Of a DNA stretch of 45,768 bases, positions 32,813 through 41,451 are shown piece after piece; positions within the stretch are counted from its first letter, which is position 1; the number at the start of each line of letters is the position of its first letter. The notes beneath the pieces are model-generated. The model saw nothing but the letters and a program-made list of their open reading frames with translations. It did not search any database and was not told where the DNA came from. Both the position numbers and the translations under genes were made by a program. The stretch comes from Candidatus Methanophagales archaeon (GTDB taxonomy: Archaea; Halobacteriota; Syntropharchaeia; Alkanophagales; Methanospirareceae): positions 5,857 to 51,624 of the forward strand of contig JAPDIG010000003.1 in the NCBI GenBank assembly GCA_025966525.1. Direction: 5' to 3'.

Positions 32813-33592
32813 CTATGGTCTGTCGGAGTCTGTAACTTCCGATTCTTCCCCGGTACCGAAAGTTGTTGTTTCGTAAAAGTCTCGTGCCTCGAACTGCTCC
32901 ATCGTCCACTTGCCTAACTCGTTGGCTTTAGCTTCGGAGTACATCGTGGACGCGAGAGTCCAGTCTATCTCCATCGCAATGTCTGTGTGACAGGCAATGC
33001 ATGCCTCGTTTGAATCTTCCATCCAATTATTTTTTATTGCCTCCTGGACATATGCGTTGTGCACCTCCAGTACTCCGGAGTTGCTATCTCCCGCGGTATA
33101 GTTAAACGGAGACTTAACCGTCGGAGACCCACCCGAGGAGCCAGACTGAGGTCCTCTAAACCACTCTTCAAAACCAGACGAACCAGATGATGAATCAGAG
33201 GACGACCCGGAAGACGAAACACGGAATCCACCGGCAAACGGTCCCTGCGTAACTTTTGCATTGTGCTCATGGCATTCCATACAAGCGATGGTAGAAGCAG
33301 CATGTGCTTGTTTACCTGGTTTCACAGAACCGCCTCCGCCTCCTGCTGCATACTGTATTGTCTTATTAGCTCTATGACACGCGTAACAATCAAATGAACT
33401 GTGGTATGCTGTTTGATCCGAAAGTTCCGCATGTACATCGGCATGACACTTTTCACACGGTACACCTGCACCGCCAAGATCATACCAGGTATGCTGTCCA
33501 CTGAGCAGAGACATCGTGCTCGGAAGGGCAAAGATGCCGATTGCAACTACCGCTATTGCCATCAGAATTATTTTGTTTACGTTCCGATTCAT
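32813..33592 (-). CDS. Secreted tetraheme cytochrome c with Ser/Gly-rich insertion
   Basis: This 259-residue member of the local paralogue family has the signal helix IILMAIAVVAIGIFALPSTM followed by SGQHTWYDL. Its heme sites are CEKCH, CYACH, CMECH (in GKQAHAASTIACMECH) and CIACH (in SNEACIACHTDIAMEIDWT). A Ser/Gly-rich low-complexity insertion (SSGSSSDSSSGSSG, about 135-165) sits between hemes 3 and 4. The conserved His in QHTW and the AHAAST His are probable distal ligands. GGAGG lies 15 nt upstream of the ATG. It overlaps the longer track ORF of the signal peptidase but not its preferred start. Confidence 0.88.
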   Translation of the reverse strand: MNRNVNKIILMAIAVVAIGIFALPSTMSLLSGQHTWYDLGGAGVPCEKCHADVHAELSDQTAYHSSFDCYACHRANKTIQYAAGGGGGSVKPGKQAHAASTIACMECHEHNAKVTQGPFAGGFRVSSSGSSSDSSSGSSGFEEWFRGPQSGSSGGSPTVKSPFNYTAGDSNSGVLEVHNAYVQEAIKNNWMEDSNEACIACHTDIAMEIDWTLASTMYSEAKANELGKWTMEQFEARDFYETTTFGTGEESEVTDSDRP

Positions 33593-33646
33593 TTCTTCTT
33601 GCCCTTGCCTCCTTTGGGATTTGTTTTTTTTTTGTTCTTGTAATAA

Positions 33647-34141
33647 TTAACTCTCGTTAGTCCAGTCTATCTCCATCGCAATGTCCGTGTGACAAGCAAT
33701 ACAAGCCTCGTTTGAAGATTCCATCAGACCATACTCTTTCGCAGCCTGTACGTAAGCGCAGTGTTTCTCATGTACGTCGTTGTTCTTGAAGTCGTGGCAC
33801 TCCAGACACGCGATCGTAGAAGCAGCATGTGCTTGTTTACCAATTTTTACAGTACTGCCACCCTCTGCATACTGTATCTTTTTTACTCTATGACAGGCAT
33901 AACAAGCTGTATTTGGGTCGTTACTCTTCTCTAATGTCCAGTGGGGGGCATGTCTTCTTGCCATTATTTCATATTCTTCATATACATCGGCATGACACTT
34001 TATACACGGTATATACTTACCATTCCTTGCATCAAGGTCATACCAGGTATGCACTCCACCTAAGACTGATATCGTGCATGGAAGAGCGAAGATGCCGATT
34101 GCAACTACTGCTATCGCTATCAGAGCTATTTTCCCGCTCAT
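33647..34141 (-). CDS. Small secreted tetraheme cytochrome c, ECN-like candidate
   Basis: This 164-residue protein is the most compact member of the paralogue family. It has the signal helix IALIAIAVVAIGIFALPCTI, GVHTWYDL, and four heme sites: CIKCH, CYACH, CLECH (in GKQAHAASTIACLECH) and CIACH (in SNEACIACHTDIAMEIDWT). Size, four hemes and a nearly all-heme-core layout are like the archaeal extracellular cytochrome nanowire subunits described from Pyrobaculum and Archaeoglobus; the resemblance is inferred from memory, not searched. It is well placed for polymerisation with its neighbours. The promoter lies at 34191-34208. Confidence 0.85.
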   Translation of the reverse strand: MSGKIALIAIAVVAIGIFALPCTISVLGGVHTWYDLDARNGKYIPCIKCHADVYEEYEIMARRHAPHWTLEKSNDPNTACYACHRVKKIQYAEGGSTVKIGKQAHAASTIACLECHDFKNNDVHEKHCAYVQAAKEYGLMESSNEACIACHTDIAMEIDWTNES

Positions 34142-34190
34142 TTCTTCTTGCCCTTTTCGCCTTAACCTTATATTAGAATATGGAATTTCA

Positions 34191-34208
34191 GGATATAAAA
34201 AGTTTGCG
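34191..34208 (-). promoter_or_regulatory. Promoter of the compact tetraheme cytochrome
   Basis: Minus-strand CGCAAACTTTTTATATCC lies about 50-67 nt before ATG 34141. It is a variant of the CGAAAxCTTTATATA element seen at other cytochrome genes. Confidence 0.55.
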
Positions 34209-34354
34209 TTTTCCTTCCATCGTAAACCTCTTTCATGCTATCCATTTTCAAACCGCCACCTTTAAAAGTATAGGGATAAGTATAGCCATCATGCTCGCCC
34301 ACGTCCCCAGAATTAGACTCACAGTCCACTTGAGGGGAAAAAATAAAATCTTAT

Positions 34355-35098
34355 TTATGGATTAGTCCAGTTGTTCGCCGTATTCACCTGCGTCACGTTC
34401 TCGCCACCAGCAGCAAAGCTCTGGATAGTCCACGTACCCGTTTCGTTCTCAGTTGCAGTGAACCCCAGATTCTCCTTCTTCGTCCACGTGATGTTCACTC
34501 CGATTCGCGTGTGGCATGCGATGCATGCTTCGTTTGCTCCTTCCATGAGGGTTTCGTTCATCGCATCGAGCACGAACTTCTTGTGCGCTGCCTTTGTACC
34601 TGTGTCTGTGTCGGTAGTATTATGACCAGGATTCATGGGGTCTTCAATTCCGAAACCGCCTGCTGATATGAAATCGGTAAAAACCCCTCCGCTATGACAT
34701 TTACTACACGTACCATACTCAGGGTCTGACCAGTGATTCCACTTAGTCCCATCATGCCAAATCCCGTGACAATCCATACACTCGACCGTGGATGCGGCAT
34801 GTGCTTCTTTTCCTGCCGCGGAACCGCTACCGTAACCACTTCCATAGATATAATTTGTAAATATCGTTCTGTGGCACATCGCGCAAGTCAAGTCGCGATG
34901 AACACCGTTATCATCACTTCTCATCTCGTCTGCTATCTCCGCATGGCACTTCTCGCATGGCACGTCATTCGGTCCCCCTGATAGGTCATACCAGGTATGC
35001 TGCGCACTGAATAATGAGACCGTGATCGGCAGTGTGAATATACCGATTGCAACTATTGCTATTGACATAAGAACCATTTTGTTTCTGTTTCCTATCAT
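34355..35098 (-). CDS. Secreted pentaheme cytochrome c, paralogue with inserted heme module
   Basis: From ATG 35098 this is a 247-residue protein with the family N-terminus (LMSIAIVAIGIFTLPITVSL, then SAQHTWYDL). Five heme sites are visible: CEKCH, CAMCH, CMDCH (in GKEAHAASTVECMDCH), CSKCH and CIACH (in ANEACIACHTRIGVNITWT). The extra site CSKCH falls in an insertion between the third and last sites, where the neighbour has its Ser/Gly insertion. The C-terminal tail (NETGTWTIQSFAAGGENVTQ) resembles the tail of the 259-aa paralogue. The track start at 35146 lacks a ribosome-binding site. AAGGCGAGAAGAG precedes the preferred start. Confidence 0.88.
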   Translation of the reverse strand: MIGNRNKMVLMSIAIVAIGIFTLPITVSLFSAQHTWYDLSGGPNDVPCEKCHAEIADEMRSDDNGVHRDLTCAMCHRTIFTNYIYGSGYGSGSAAGKEAHAASTVECMDCHGIWHDGTKWNHWSDPEYGTCSKCHSGGVFTDFISAGGFGIEDPMNPGHNTTDTDTGTKAAHKKFVLDAMNETLMEGANEACIACHTRIGVNITWTKKENLGFTATENETGTWTIQSFAAGGENVTQVNTANNWTNP

Positions 35099-35156
35099 CT
35101 CTTCTCGCCTTTGCCTTTTGCCATTCGCAATATATGAGAGTAACATATGTTTACAA

Positions 35157-35172
35157 CATAAAAAGCTTTTCG
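35157..35172 (-). promoter_or_regulatory. Promoter of the pentaheme cytochrome gene
   Basis: Minus-strand CGAAAAGCTTTTTATG lies about 60-75 nt upstream of ATG 35098. It repeats the CGAAA-GCTTT-TATA pattern of the cytochrome promoters at 24000 and 25200. Confidence 0.55.
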
Positions 35173-35190
35173 CTTTATCGGTAGTTCCGA

Positions 35191-35203
35191 AGTTATTTAT
35201 ATC
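35191..35203 (+). promoter_or_regulatory. TATA box of the HdrD-like gene
   Basis: AGTTATTTATATC lies 36-48 nt before ATG 35239. It forms a divergent pair with the cytochrome promoter 20 nt to the left. Confidence 0.5.
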
Positions 35204-35238
35204 TTTTAAAATTAGATTCCATGTTTAAGCGTTAAATT

Positions 35239-36465
35239 ATGAACGAAGAGATATTGAGGGTATCAAGACTTTGTTATCAATGTGGGGAATGTACCGGGGC
35301 ATGCCCAATGCGAAGAGTATCAAAGTTTTCACCTCGCAGCTTTGTGTATAATCTTTTAGCATCCTCGGACTCTGATAAAGAAGAAAACACGAGTTTCAAT
35401 ACCGGTGAGCAATCTCAATGGAACTGTTTGATTTGTGACAATTGCTATATTATATGCCCCCAGGACGTGGATTTCCCTGCTCTTATACTAAATTTGAGGA
35501 TAGAAGGTGAAGAGGAAGAGACGGCAAAAGCAAAAGAAGATATTTTAGCACATAGAATATTCTCGGAAATAGCCTCTTTTATGACGCACTTCGATAAAGG
35601 CGTGCCTACGGATTTCAAGGGTGAAACAGACGAAGAGAGTGAATATGGCTATTTCACCGGCTGTTTGGATTATCTCGACCTGTTCATGGACGTTGGTGTG
35701 AACTATCATGAAATAGGCGATTATGCGGTAAAGCTGCTGAATGAGATGGGGATAAAGCCAAGAATTGTAAGTCTGAAGTGCTGTGGTCATGATATGCTTT
35801 ATCAGGGCAATTATAATATTTTCGAGCAGCTCGCCGCCTATAATACGGAAAAAATTAAGAAGTTGGGCATAAAAAAGCTTGTTGTGAGTTGTGCTGAAGG
35901 GTTCTTCACATTCAAGAAGTATTACAAGCTGGAAGATGCTGGTGTAGAGGTTATACATATTTCTCAATTGTTGAGCGAGCAAATGGAATTCTCAGATGCA
36001 GAAAAAGCGCGCAATCGAGCTATAACAGTAACATACCATGACCCCTGTGCGATGAAACGTTTTCAGTTATACGAAGCACCGAGGGATGCGATAAAGAAGT
36101 CAGGAGTAAAATATGTAGAACTGACGCATTCTAAGGATAACGCTCTTTGCTGTGGTGTCAGCGGGATGATGAACTGCAATGATATGAGCAAAGCACTGAG
36201 GGCTTTCAGGCTGAGTGAAGTGAAAGAGAAGCAGGTGGATGTGTTGATAACTACCTGTCCGAAATGCTTGTCACATTTGAATTGCTTGAAGCATGAGAGT
36301 GAGCGAGGGATTGAGGAGGAAGAGGGAAAAGAGAGAAAAGAGAGAGAAGGGGGGGAGACAGAGAGAGGGGGAGAAAAAAAAAGTGAATATGAACGTGAAT
36401 ATAATTTCGAGATAGTTGACCTCGTGGTATTTTTGGGGCGGTTATTGGAAGGTTCAAAAAGTTGA
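35239..36465 (+). CDS. HdrD-like Fe-S protein (CCG-domain heterodisulfide reductase-related)
   Basis: This 408-residue soluble protein has two N-terminal 4Fe-4S motifs (CYQCGECTGACP and CLICDNCYIICP) and two CCG-type cysteine-rich domains. The first is GYFTGCLDY, LKCCGHD and VSCAEG. The second is HDPCAMKR, ALCCGVSG and TTCPKC. This is the architecture of HdrD/GlpC-type subunits, which reduce disulfides such as CoM-S-S-CoB or pass electrons in related complexes. No cytochrome b (HdrE) or FAD subunit is adjacent, so the partner is unknown. It is divergent from the multiheme cytochrome operon. The C-terminus carries a highly charged tract (ERKEREGGETERGGEKK) absent from typical HdrD. Confidence 0.88.
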   Translation: MNEEILRVSRLCYQCGECTGACPMRRVSKFSPRSFVYNLLASSDSDKEENTSFNTGEQSQWNCLICDNCYIICPQDVDFPALILNLRIEGEEEETAKAKEDILAHRIFSEIASFMTHFDKGVPTDFKGETDEESEYGYFTGCLDYLDLFMDVGVNYHEIGDYAVKLLNEMGIKPRIVSLKCCGHDMLYQGNYNIFEQLAAYNTEKIKKLGIKKLVVSCAEGFFTFKKYYKLEDAGVEVIHISQLLSEQMEFSDAEKARNRAITVTYHDPCAMKRFQLYEAPRDAIKKSGVKYVELTHSKDNALCCGVSGMMNCNDMSKALRAFRLSEVKEKQVDVLITTCPKCLSHLNCLKHESERGIEEEEGKERKEREGGETERGGEKKSEYEREYNFEIVDLVVFLGRLLEGSKS

Positions 36466-36515
36466 GGCTTTTTATACATCGCAAGCAGTATTGTTTTGTT
36501 CTTGTCCCAGAATCT

Positions 36516-36538
36516 CCAAAGACCTTCCTTTGGTCTTT
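36516..36538. terminator. Hairpin in the convergent gap
   Basis: AAAGACC (36518-36524) pairs with GGTCTTT (36532-36538), and CCAAAG with CTTTGG as an alternative register. It sits between the convergent HdrD-like and ATP-PPase genes. No clear T-run follows, so function is uncertain. Confidence 0.35.
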
Positions 36539-36553
36539 CAAGAACTATGTCCT

Positions 36554-37564
36554 TTATATCCTCAGCCGGGCTATTTGGGTTTCATCCAAAGGCGAAACAA
36601 CCATTGACGTAACCTTAACCCGAGCTTCTTTTTGTTCCTTATCTTCATACTTAACTTCCACCAACACCTCTTTTCCTTCGGCACCCATAGTGGCATCAGA
36701 ATATCTTGCAGTCAGCTTTGCAGCAAGTTCAATCGCTTCTTTGCTCTTCAAACCTTCCAAAATCGTTATTGGACTCCCGTAACCCGGCACCTCGAAAACA
36801 TAATCTTCTGGACTCTTCAAATCCAAAAGAAGCTTATTCTCCGCTTCATTTCGCCCTACTATTATCTTTGACGCATCAAACCGGAAATGCCTGCCTATTT
36901 TCAGTAACGAAACATCTCTCTTTGCCACTCGTTCATTATGCTCGAACAAATCCCTCAGCTTAGCTGCAAATTCGCGATAGGTTAATAGACAGCCACCAGA
37001 TGGCGATGGATAGTCATTGTGCAAACCAAACTTTTTGGCAAGTGCAATCTGAGGCTTTCTGCTCTTACCCTTTATTGCGAAAAGTTTGCTCCTGTCCACC
37101 CAGCCTTGACGTTCCGGAATTGTTTCGGGGAGTAGTTTTGCAGATAGCGGTCTCAAGACCATTTTTTCCAATCCCGCTTCTTTTTCCTCGAGTTCCAATG
37201 CTTTCCTGTGCTGGCTCATTGGTCTTTCACCAAGAACATCGCCAGTGAAGATGAAATCTGCACCCTCTTCTTTCGCTATCCTCTTCGCTTCACGCAGCAT
37301 ATAAATACGACAATCTATACAGGGGTTCATTCCAGAACCATAGCCATGTTCAGGGTTTTTTACCATGTCGAAGTATTCTTCACTGGCTTCTATCCTTACA
37401 AGAGGTATCCCAAACCTCTTTGCTGCCTCACCTGCGTAATCCTCTTTTTCCGCTACGAAAGGCAGGATAAAATTCACTGCCACCACTTCTATACCCTGGT
37501 CTAAAATAATCTTTATTGCCAGAATAGAATCCAGGCCACCAGATAACAGGGCTAATGCTTTCAT
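36554..37564 (-). CDS. MnmA/ThiI-like ATP-pyrophosphatase (tRNA thiolation-type)
   Basis: This 336-residue protein has the PP-loop signature LLSGGLDSILA at the N-terminus, so it adenylates a substrate from ATP. Further features are CIDCR (about 82-86, possible sulfur or metal cysteines), FTGDVLGERPMSQH, and SGGCLLTYREFA in the middle (about 195). The C-terminal part (about 225-336; DASKIIVGRNEAENKLL) resembles an NFACT-R-type RNA-binding domain. Such proteins are annotated as tRNA thiouridylase-like; the modified nucleoside is not known. It is convergent with the HdrD-like gene and divergent from adkA. Confidence 0.78.
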   Translation of the reverse strand: MKALALLSGGLDSILAIKIILDQGIEVVAVNFILPFVAEKEDYAGEAAKRFGIPLVRIEASEEYFDMVKNPEHGYGSGMNPCIDCRIYMLREAKRIAKEEGADFIFTGDVLGERPMSQHRKALELEEKEAGLEKMVLRPLSAKLLPETIPERQGWVDRSKLFAIKGKSRKPQIALAKKFGLHNDYPSPSGGCLLTYREFAAKLRDLFEHNERVAKRDVSLLKIGRHFRFDASKIIVGRNEAENKLLLDLKSPEDYVFEVPGYGSPITILEGLKSKEAIELAAKLTARYSDATMGAEGKEVLVEVKYEDKEQKEARVKVTSMVVSPLDETQIARLRI

Positions 37565-37617
37565 TACTGTTTTTTATATAATTGTAGTAGATAAGTAGGT
37601 AGAAAGGTGGGCGCTAA

Positions 37618-38214
37618 ATGATCTTAATTATCGTTACCGGAATGCCGGGGGCAGGTTCGTCAACGGTGATAAAGAAAGGTTTGCAGTTGAGAACGGCAGA
37701 GAGAAGCGAAGGCATCGAGTTCATACCAAAAAACTATGGCGATATAATGTTTGAAACGGCGAGAGAGAAGGGGCTGGTCGAGAAACGAGACGAGTTGCGG
37801 AAGTTACCAGGCGAGAAACAGCGGGAGATTCAGATGCTTGCCTGTAACAAAATCGCAGAATGGAGAGAAAGCATGAACCTCATAATAGACACTCACTGTA
37901 CGATAAAGACGCCTTCGGGGTATCTCCCGGGATTGCCCGAATACGTACTACGAGAACTGAATCCAGACCAGTTTGTTTTGATAGAGGCAAGTCCGGATGA
38001 GATATTTGAGCGAAGGAGTAAAGATAAGACAAGGGAAAGAGATGTGGAGGATAAAACCAGTATAGAAGAGCATCAGTTCATGAACCGTGCGATGTCAATG
38101 GCTTATGCGTGCCTTACCGGTGCATCAGTCAAAATAATAGAGAATCATGACGGAGCGTTGGATAAAGCGGCGGCTGCGTTTTTTGAGTTGATGAAGATGC
38201 TAAGCAAGTCATAA
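37618..38214 (+). CDS. adkA: Archaeal-type adenylate kinase AdkA
   Basis: This 198-residue P-loop kinase of the archaeal AdkA family interconverts AMP + ATP and 2 ADP. The Walker A is GMPGAGSST, with Ser where bacterial Adk has Lys, as in archaeal AdkA. Other signatures are LPGEKQREIQMLACNKIAE, IIDTHCTIKTPSGYLPGLP and RRSKDKTRERD (lid arginines). The length is normal. It is the first plus-strand gene after the ATP-PPase and ends 38 nt before the convergent hisG. Confidence 0.93.
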   Translation: MILIIVTGMPGAGSSTVIKKGLQLRTAERSEGIEFIPKNYGDIMFETAREKGLVEKRDELRKLPGEKQREIQMLACNKIAEWRESMNLIIDTHCTIKTPSGYLPGLPEYVLRELNPDQFVLIEASPDEIFERRSKDKTRERDVEDKTSIEEHQFMNRAMSMAYACLTGASVKIIENHDGALDKAAAAFFELMKMLSKS

Positions 38215-38251
38215 TTTCCATTTGCACACCAATCTCACTTCTGGTTCCTTC

Positions 38252-39142
38252 TCACCGCACGATTTTGGTTATATCTATCTCAATAATGTCCTCAGCACCC
38301 ATGCTTTTCAATTTCGGGATTAAATTATTCACCTCACGCTTGCTAACCACCGTTTCCACTGCATAATACCGACGCTGGTTATTATCAGAATCATAAAGTT
38401 GGGATATAGTCGGCTTCTTCATTGCCGGTAGCACCGACACCACTTCCTTCAACTTATCCCCCACAACATTCATACTGAGCAGCACCTTCCCGCGAGCTTC
38501 TATCACGCCGGAAAGTAAGGTTCTTATCTCCTCTATCTCTCGCCTCTTTTCCGCATCACGCCACGAATCCTTATTCACGATTAACTTCGTGGAAGATTCC
38601 AGTATGGTATCTATAATCCGCCAGTTGTTTTTCCGCAGCGTCTCCCCGGTCTCCGTGAGCTCGACTATCCCATCCATCATGTCCTTTGCTTCGGTAGCGC
38701 CATAAGAAAAAAATATCTGCACAGGTATGCCAAGTCTGTCAAAGAAAGATTTTGTAAGGCGAGGATATTCAGTGCTTATCTTACTTTGCGGTCTTATGTC
38801 CTTCGCTTCTTTTAGGTCGGCTCTGTCTGCCTGCACTGCTAAGACGATTTTTACACTGCCTTCTTTTTCTGCGGTTTTACTGTAGCTCAGGTCCGCTACT
38901 TCCACTACATCCGCACCCCTTTCCTCTATCCAATCTTTGCCTGTTATGCCGGCGTCAAAATACCCTTTCTCGACGTATTCCGGTATCTCCTGCGGTCTTA
39001 ATATCTTCACGCGCTCTATCCTCTGGTCTTCTATCCTTGGATTGTACTCCCTATCTGCTTTTTTTATTTCCAGATCCGCCTGCTTGAATAACAGCAGTGT
39101 TTGCGTTTCTAAACTGCCTTTTGGAATTGCTATGCTTATCAT
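38252..39142 (-). CDS. hisG: ATP phosphoribosyltransferase, long form (HisG)
   Basis: This 296-residue long-form HisG catalyses the first step of histidine biosynthesis (ATP + PRPP). Signatures are the start AIPKGSLETQTLLLF, EKGYFDAGITGKDWIEE, STEYPRLTKSFF, IVELTETGETLRKNNWRIID, and the C-terminal regulatory ACT-like domain (about 215-296, PAMKKPTISQLYDSD) that mediates histidine feedback. Because this domain is present, no HisZ partner is needed. No other his gene is in the window. It is divergent from priS (40 nt apart). Confidence 0.95.
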   Translation of the reverse strand: MISIAIPKGSLETQTLLLFKQADLEIKKADREYNPRIEDQRIERVKILRPQEIPEYVEKGYFDAGITGKDWIEERGADVVEVADLSYSKTAEKEGSVKIVLAVQADRADLKEAKDIRPQSKISTEYPRLTKSFFDRLGIPVQIFFSYGATEAKDMMDGIVELTETGETLRKNNWRIIDTILESSTKLIVNKDSWRDAEKRREIEEIRTLLSGVIEARGKVLLSMNVVGDKLKEVVSVLPAMKKPTISQLYDSDNNQRRYYAVETVVSKREVNNLIPKLKSMGAEDIIEIDITKIVR

Positions 39143-39181
39143 TTTTTCTCATTTAACAGCTAATGCCTTTATCATAAAAAA

Positions 39182-40357
39182 ATGAATGAGAAAACGAAAA
39201 GATTTGTGCGTAGTAAATTTGAAGAGTATTACAGACGGGCGAAGATAGAGATCCCGAGAGAGTCATGGATGCGAGAGTGGGGCTTTGTCCTCTTTGACCA
39301 GTATTTCCCTGAGAAAATGGTGATGAGAAGGCACAAATCTTTTGCCACCAGCAAAGATCTAGTGAATTACCTCAGGGAAAATGCCCCTGCCCATGCATAC
39401 CACTCCGCCGCTATTTATAAATATCCCTCGGCGACTATGGCGAATAAAGGCTGGCTCGGTGCGGACTTGATTTTTGACCTCGATGCGGACCATGTCATAA
39501 GCGAAGCGGAGCTCTCGAAGTATTCCTACGAGGATTTGTTGATCCTTGTAAAAAAAGAAACAATGAAATTGGTTCACTTTCTGCTCGACGATTTTGGATT
39601 TCGCGCGGATGACATAGAACTGGTATTCTCTGGGTCAAGAGGCTATCACTTGCATATCAAAACAGAAGAAGTGCGGGGGCTTGGGAGCAGAGAAAGGAGG
39701 GAGATAGTTGATTATCTCACAGCAGCAGGGCTTGACATGGATAGAATTTTTGTAAAAGGTAAAATAAGAACGCTTGACGGCTGTGTAGGGAAAGAGAGCA
39801 CCTTATTAAAGCCGATTGGAAGCTGGGGGAAAAGGCTTTATCGAGAGACAATAGATTTTTTTCAGAAAATATCGGAGGTGGAAGAAGATGAGGCAGTGGA
39901 GGAATTAAGAAAGATAAAGGGGATAGGGGATAAAAGAGCACGAGAGATAATAAGAATTGCGAAAGAAGAAAAGCAGAAGGAAGAAATAAAAAGGGGAATA
40001 CTCAGCCCTGATATTCCTATGCTGGAAAAAATAAGAGATCATCTTAAAGCAAAGATAAAAGATACTCCTGATGAACCCGTCACTTCAGACATAAAGAGGC
40101 TTATCAGGCTGCCTACTTCGCTACACGGCAAATCGAGCTTGGAAGTGAAACCAGTAAGAATCGAAGCCTTTAAGGACTTTGACCCATTAGAGGATGCAGT
40201 TGTGTTCGGCGATTCGCCAGTAGAAATAAGTGCGGCTCGAAACTCTTCAATAGAGATGAAAGGCGAAAGATATGAGGTGGAAGCAAGCGAAATTGCTTCG
40301 CTGCCTGAGCATGTTGCTCTTTATTTTATGTGCAAGGGTGCAGCAGAAATTAAGTGA
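39182..40357 (+). CDS. priS: DNA primase catalytic (small) subunit PriS
   Basis: This 391-residue archaeo-eukaryotic primase small subunit makes RNA/DNA primers with PriL. The catalytic metal motif is GADLIFDLDADH, and the His-containing motif is FSGSRGYHLHI. It also has RLIRLPTSLHGKSSLEV near residue 305. Zinc-knob cysteines of the small subunit are not evident. An insertion with a helix-hairpin-helix-like sequence (LRKIKGIGDKRAREIIRIA, about 240-260) lies in the middle. It is upstream of the GINS gene (about 160 nt), a common euryarchaeal pairing. Confidence 0.94.
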   Translation: MNEKTKRFVRSKFEEYYRRAKIEIPRESWMREWGFVLFDQYFPEKMVMRRHKSFATSKDLVNYLRENAPAHAYHSAAIYKYPSATMANKGWLGADLIFDLDADHVISEAELSKYSYEDLLILVKKETMKLVHFLLDDFGFRADDIELVFSGSRGYHLHIKTEEVRGLGSRERREIVDYLTAAGLDMDRIFVKGKIRTLDGCVGKESTLLKPIGSWGKRLYRETIDFFQKISEVEEDEAVEELRKIKGIGDKRAREIIRIAKEEKQKEEIKRGILSPDIPMLEKIRDHLKAKIKDTPDEPVTSDIKRLIRLPTSLHGKSSLEVKPVRIEAFKDFDPLEDAVVFGDSPVEISAARNSSIEMKGERYEVEASEIASLPEHVALYFMCKGAAEIK

Positions 40358-40519
40358 ACGTTTTGGACAAAAATTCCTGGAAAAAGAATACTTCAGGGAA
40401 ACAGAAAACTTTGTATCGAGGAGATGAATTCGGCACTCCGCCCAAATTAGCCTATTGGTGAACTCCTTTTATCTTAAAAGAAAGTATTTTTAGTAAAGTT
40501 TTTGCGAAGCAAAAAGAGT

Positions 40520-41158
40520 ATGGACATAGAGAAGCTCTGGGAAATCCTGTATAGGGAGAGAAACACGGCATCACTGCAAGAGTTACCTGATTCCTTCTGC
40601 GAGGAGGTTCGGGAATACATAAAGAAGTTAGAAGAGGAGAAAAGAGAAGTCGATATAAAGAGAAGTGAGCTTGTGGAAGACGAGATAAGGAATGCGCGGA
40701 TGAAGGTAGAAGACATAATCAAAAGACGTATAGGAAAGATAGTAAAACTCGCCAGTTCGGGCATGAAAGCAGCACCTAAGGGGATGTTAGAGGAAGAAGA
40801 GAAGATATTCGAGGGTGTAAAAAGTCATGTCGAGGAAGGCAAGGAACGGATATTCGCGCTGATCTTGGGCGAGAAAGAAGGCGAAAGCGAAAGAGAAGAA
40901 AAAAGAGAAAAGGAGGCTGAAGAACTTGCGGAGGCAACTCTAAAAGAGGTTGAAAAAACAACAAGTTCCGTTCTCGAAAAGAGCAGAAGTGAGGAACTGC
41001 ATATAGTTCGGATATTAGAAGACATACCTACTTTTATGGGTATTGATGGAAGGATTTATAAAGTGAAAAAAGAAGATGTTATTATGTTACCGAATACCAA
41101 CGCCGAAATATTGTGCAAGAGAGGAGTTGCAGTGAGGTTTGAAGGAGAAAAAAAATGA
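40520..41158 (+). CDS. GINS complex subunit (Gins51 type)
   Basis: From ATG 40520 this is a 212-residue archaeal GINS subunit with the A-domain first and a C-terminal B-domain ([20 protein letters not shown], then [18 protein letters not shown]), the Gins51/Sld5-Psf1 order. GINS bridges MCM helicase and the GAN/RecJ-like factor in the replisome. A charged low-complexity stretch ([19 protein letters not shown], about 117-135) is inserted between domains. The track start TTG 40502 is replaced by the Met after KKS. It overlaps the L44e start, so replication and ribosomal genes share an operon. Confidence 0.88.
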   Translation: MDIEKLWEILYRERNTASLQELPDSFCEEVREYIKKLEEEKREVDIKRSELVEDEIRNARMKVEDIIKRRIGKIVKLASSGMKAAPKGMLEEEEKIFEGVKSHVEEGKERIFALILGEKEGESEREEKREKEAEELAEATLKEVEKTTSSVLEKSRSEELHIVRILEDIPTFMGIDGRIYKVKKEDVIMLPNTNAEILCKRGVAVRFEGEKK

Positions 41159-41433
41159 AGATGCCGAAACATGTGAGGATTCATTGCCCTTTTTGCGGCA
41201 AGCATACCATACACGAAGTGGAAAAGGTAAAAAAGGGGAGACCATCTTCTTTGACCTGGATAGTGGAGCAGAAGAAGCGCAGGTCTGGCATAGGTAATGC
41301 AGGTAAATTTTCAAAGGTTCCAGGAGGGGACAAGCCAACAAAAAAGGTTTTTCTCCGATATAAGTGCACGGAATGCAAGAAATCACATCAAAGAGCGGGT
41401 TTCAGGGTGTCGAAGCTTGAGTTTGTGGAATAA
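41155..41433 (+). CDS. rpl44e: Ribosomal protein eL42 (L44e)
   Basis: This 92-residue zinc-binding protein of the 50S subunit has [10 protein letters not shown] at the N-terminus, [20 protein letters not shown] in the middle and [12 protein letters not shown] for the second pair of zinc Cys. The family sits near the E site. ATG 41155 overlaps the GINS stop (ATGA); ATG 41161 is an alternative. It is co-directional with rps27e, 18 nt downstream. Confidence 0.96.
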   Translation: MKMPKHVRIHCPFCGKHTIHEVEKVKKGRPSSLTWIVEQKKRRSGIGNAGKFSKVPGGDKPTKKVFLRYKCTECKKSHQRAGFRVSKLEFVE

Positions 41434-41451
41434 AAGGAGAGCGCCATAGCG

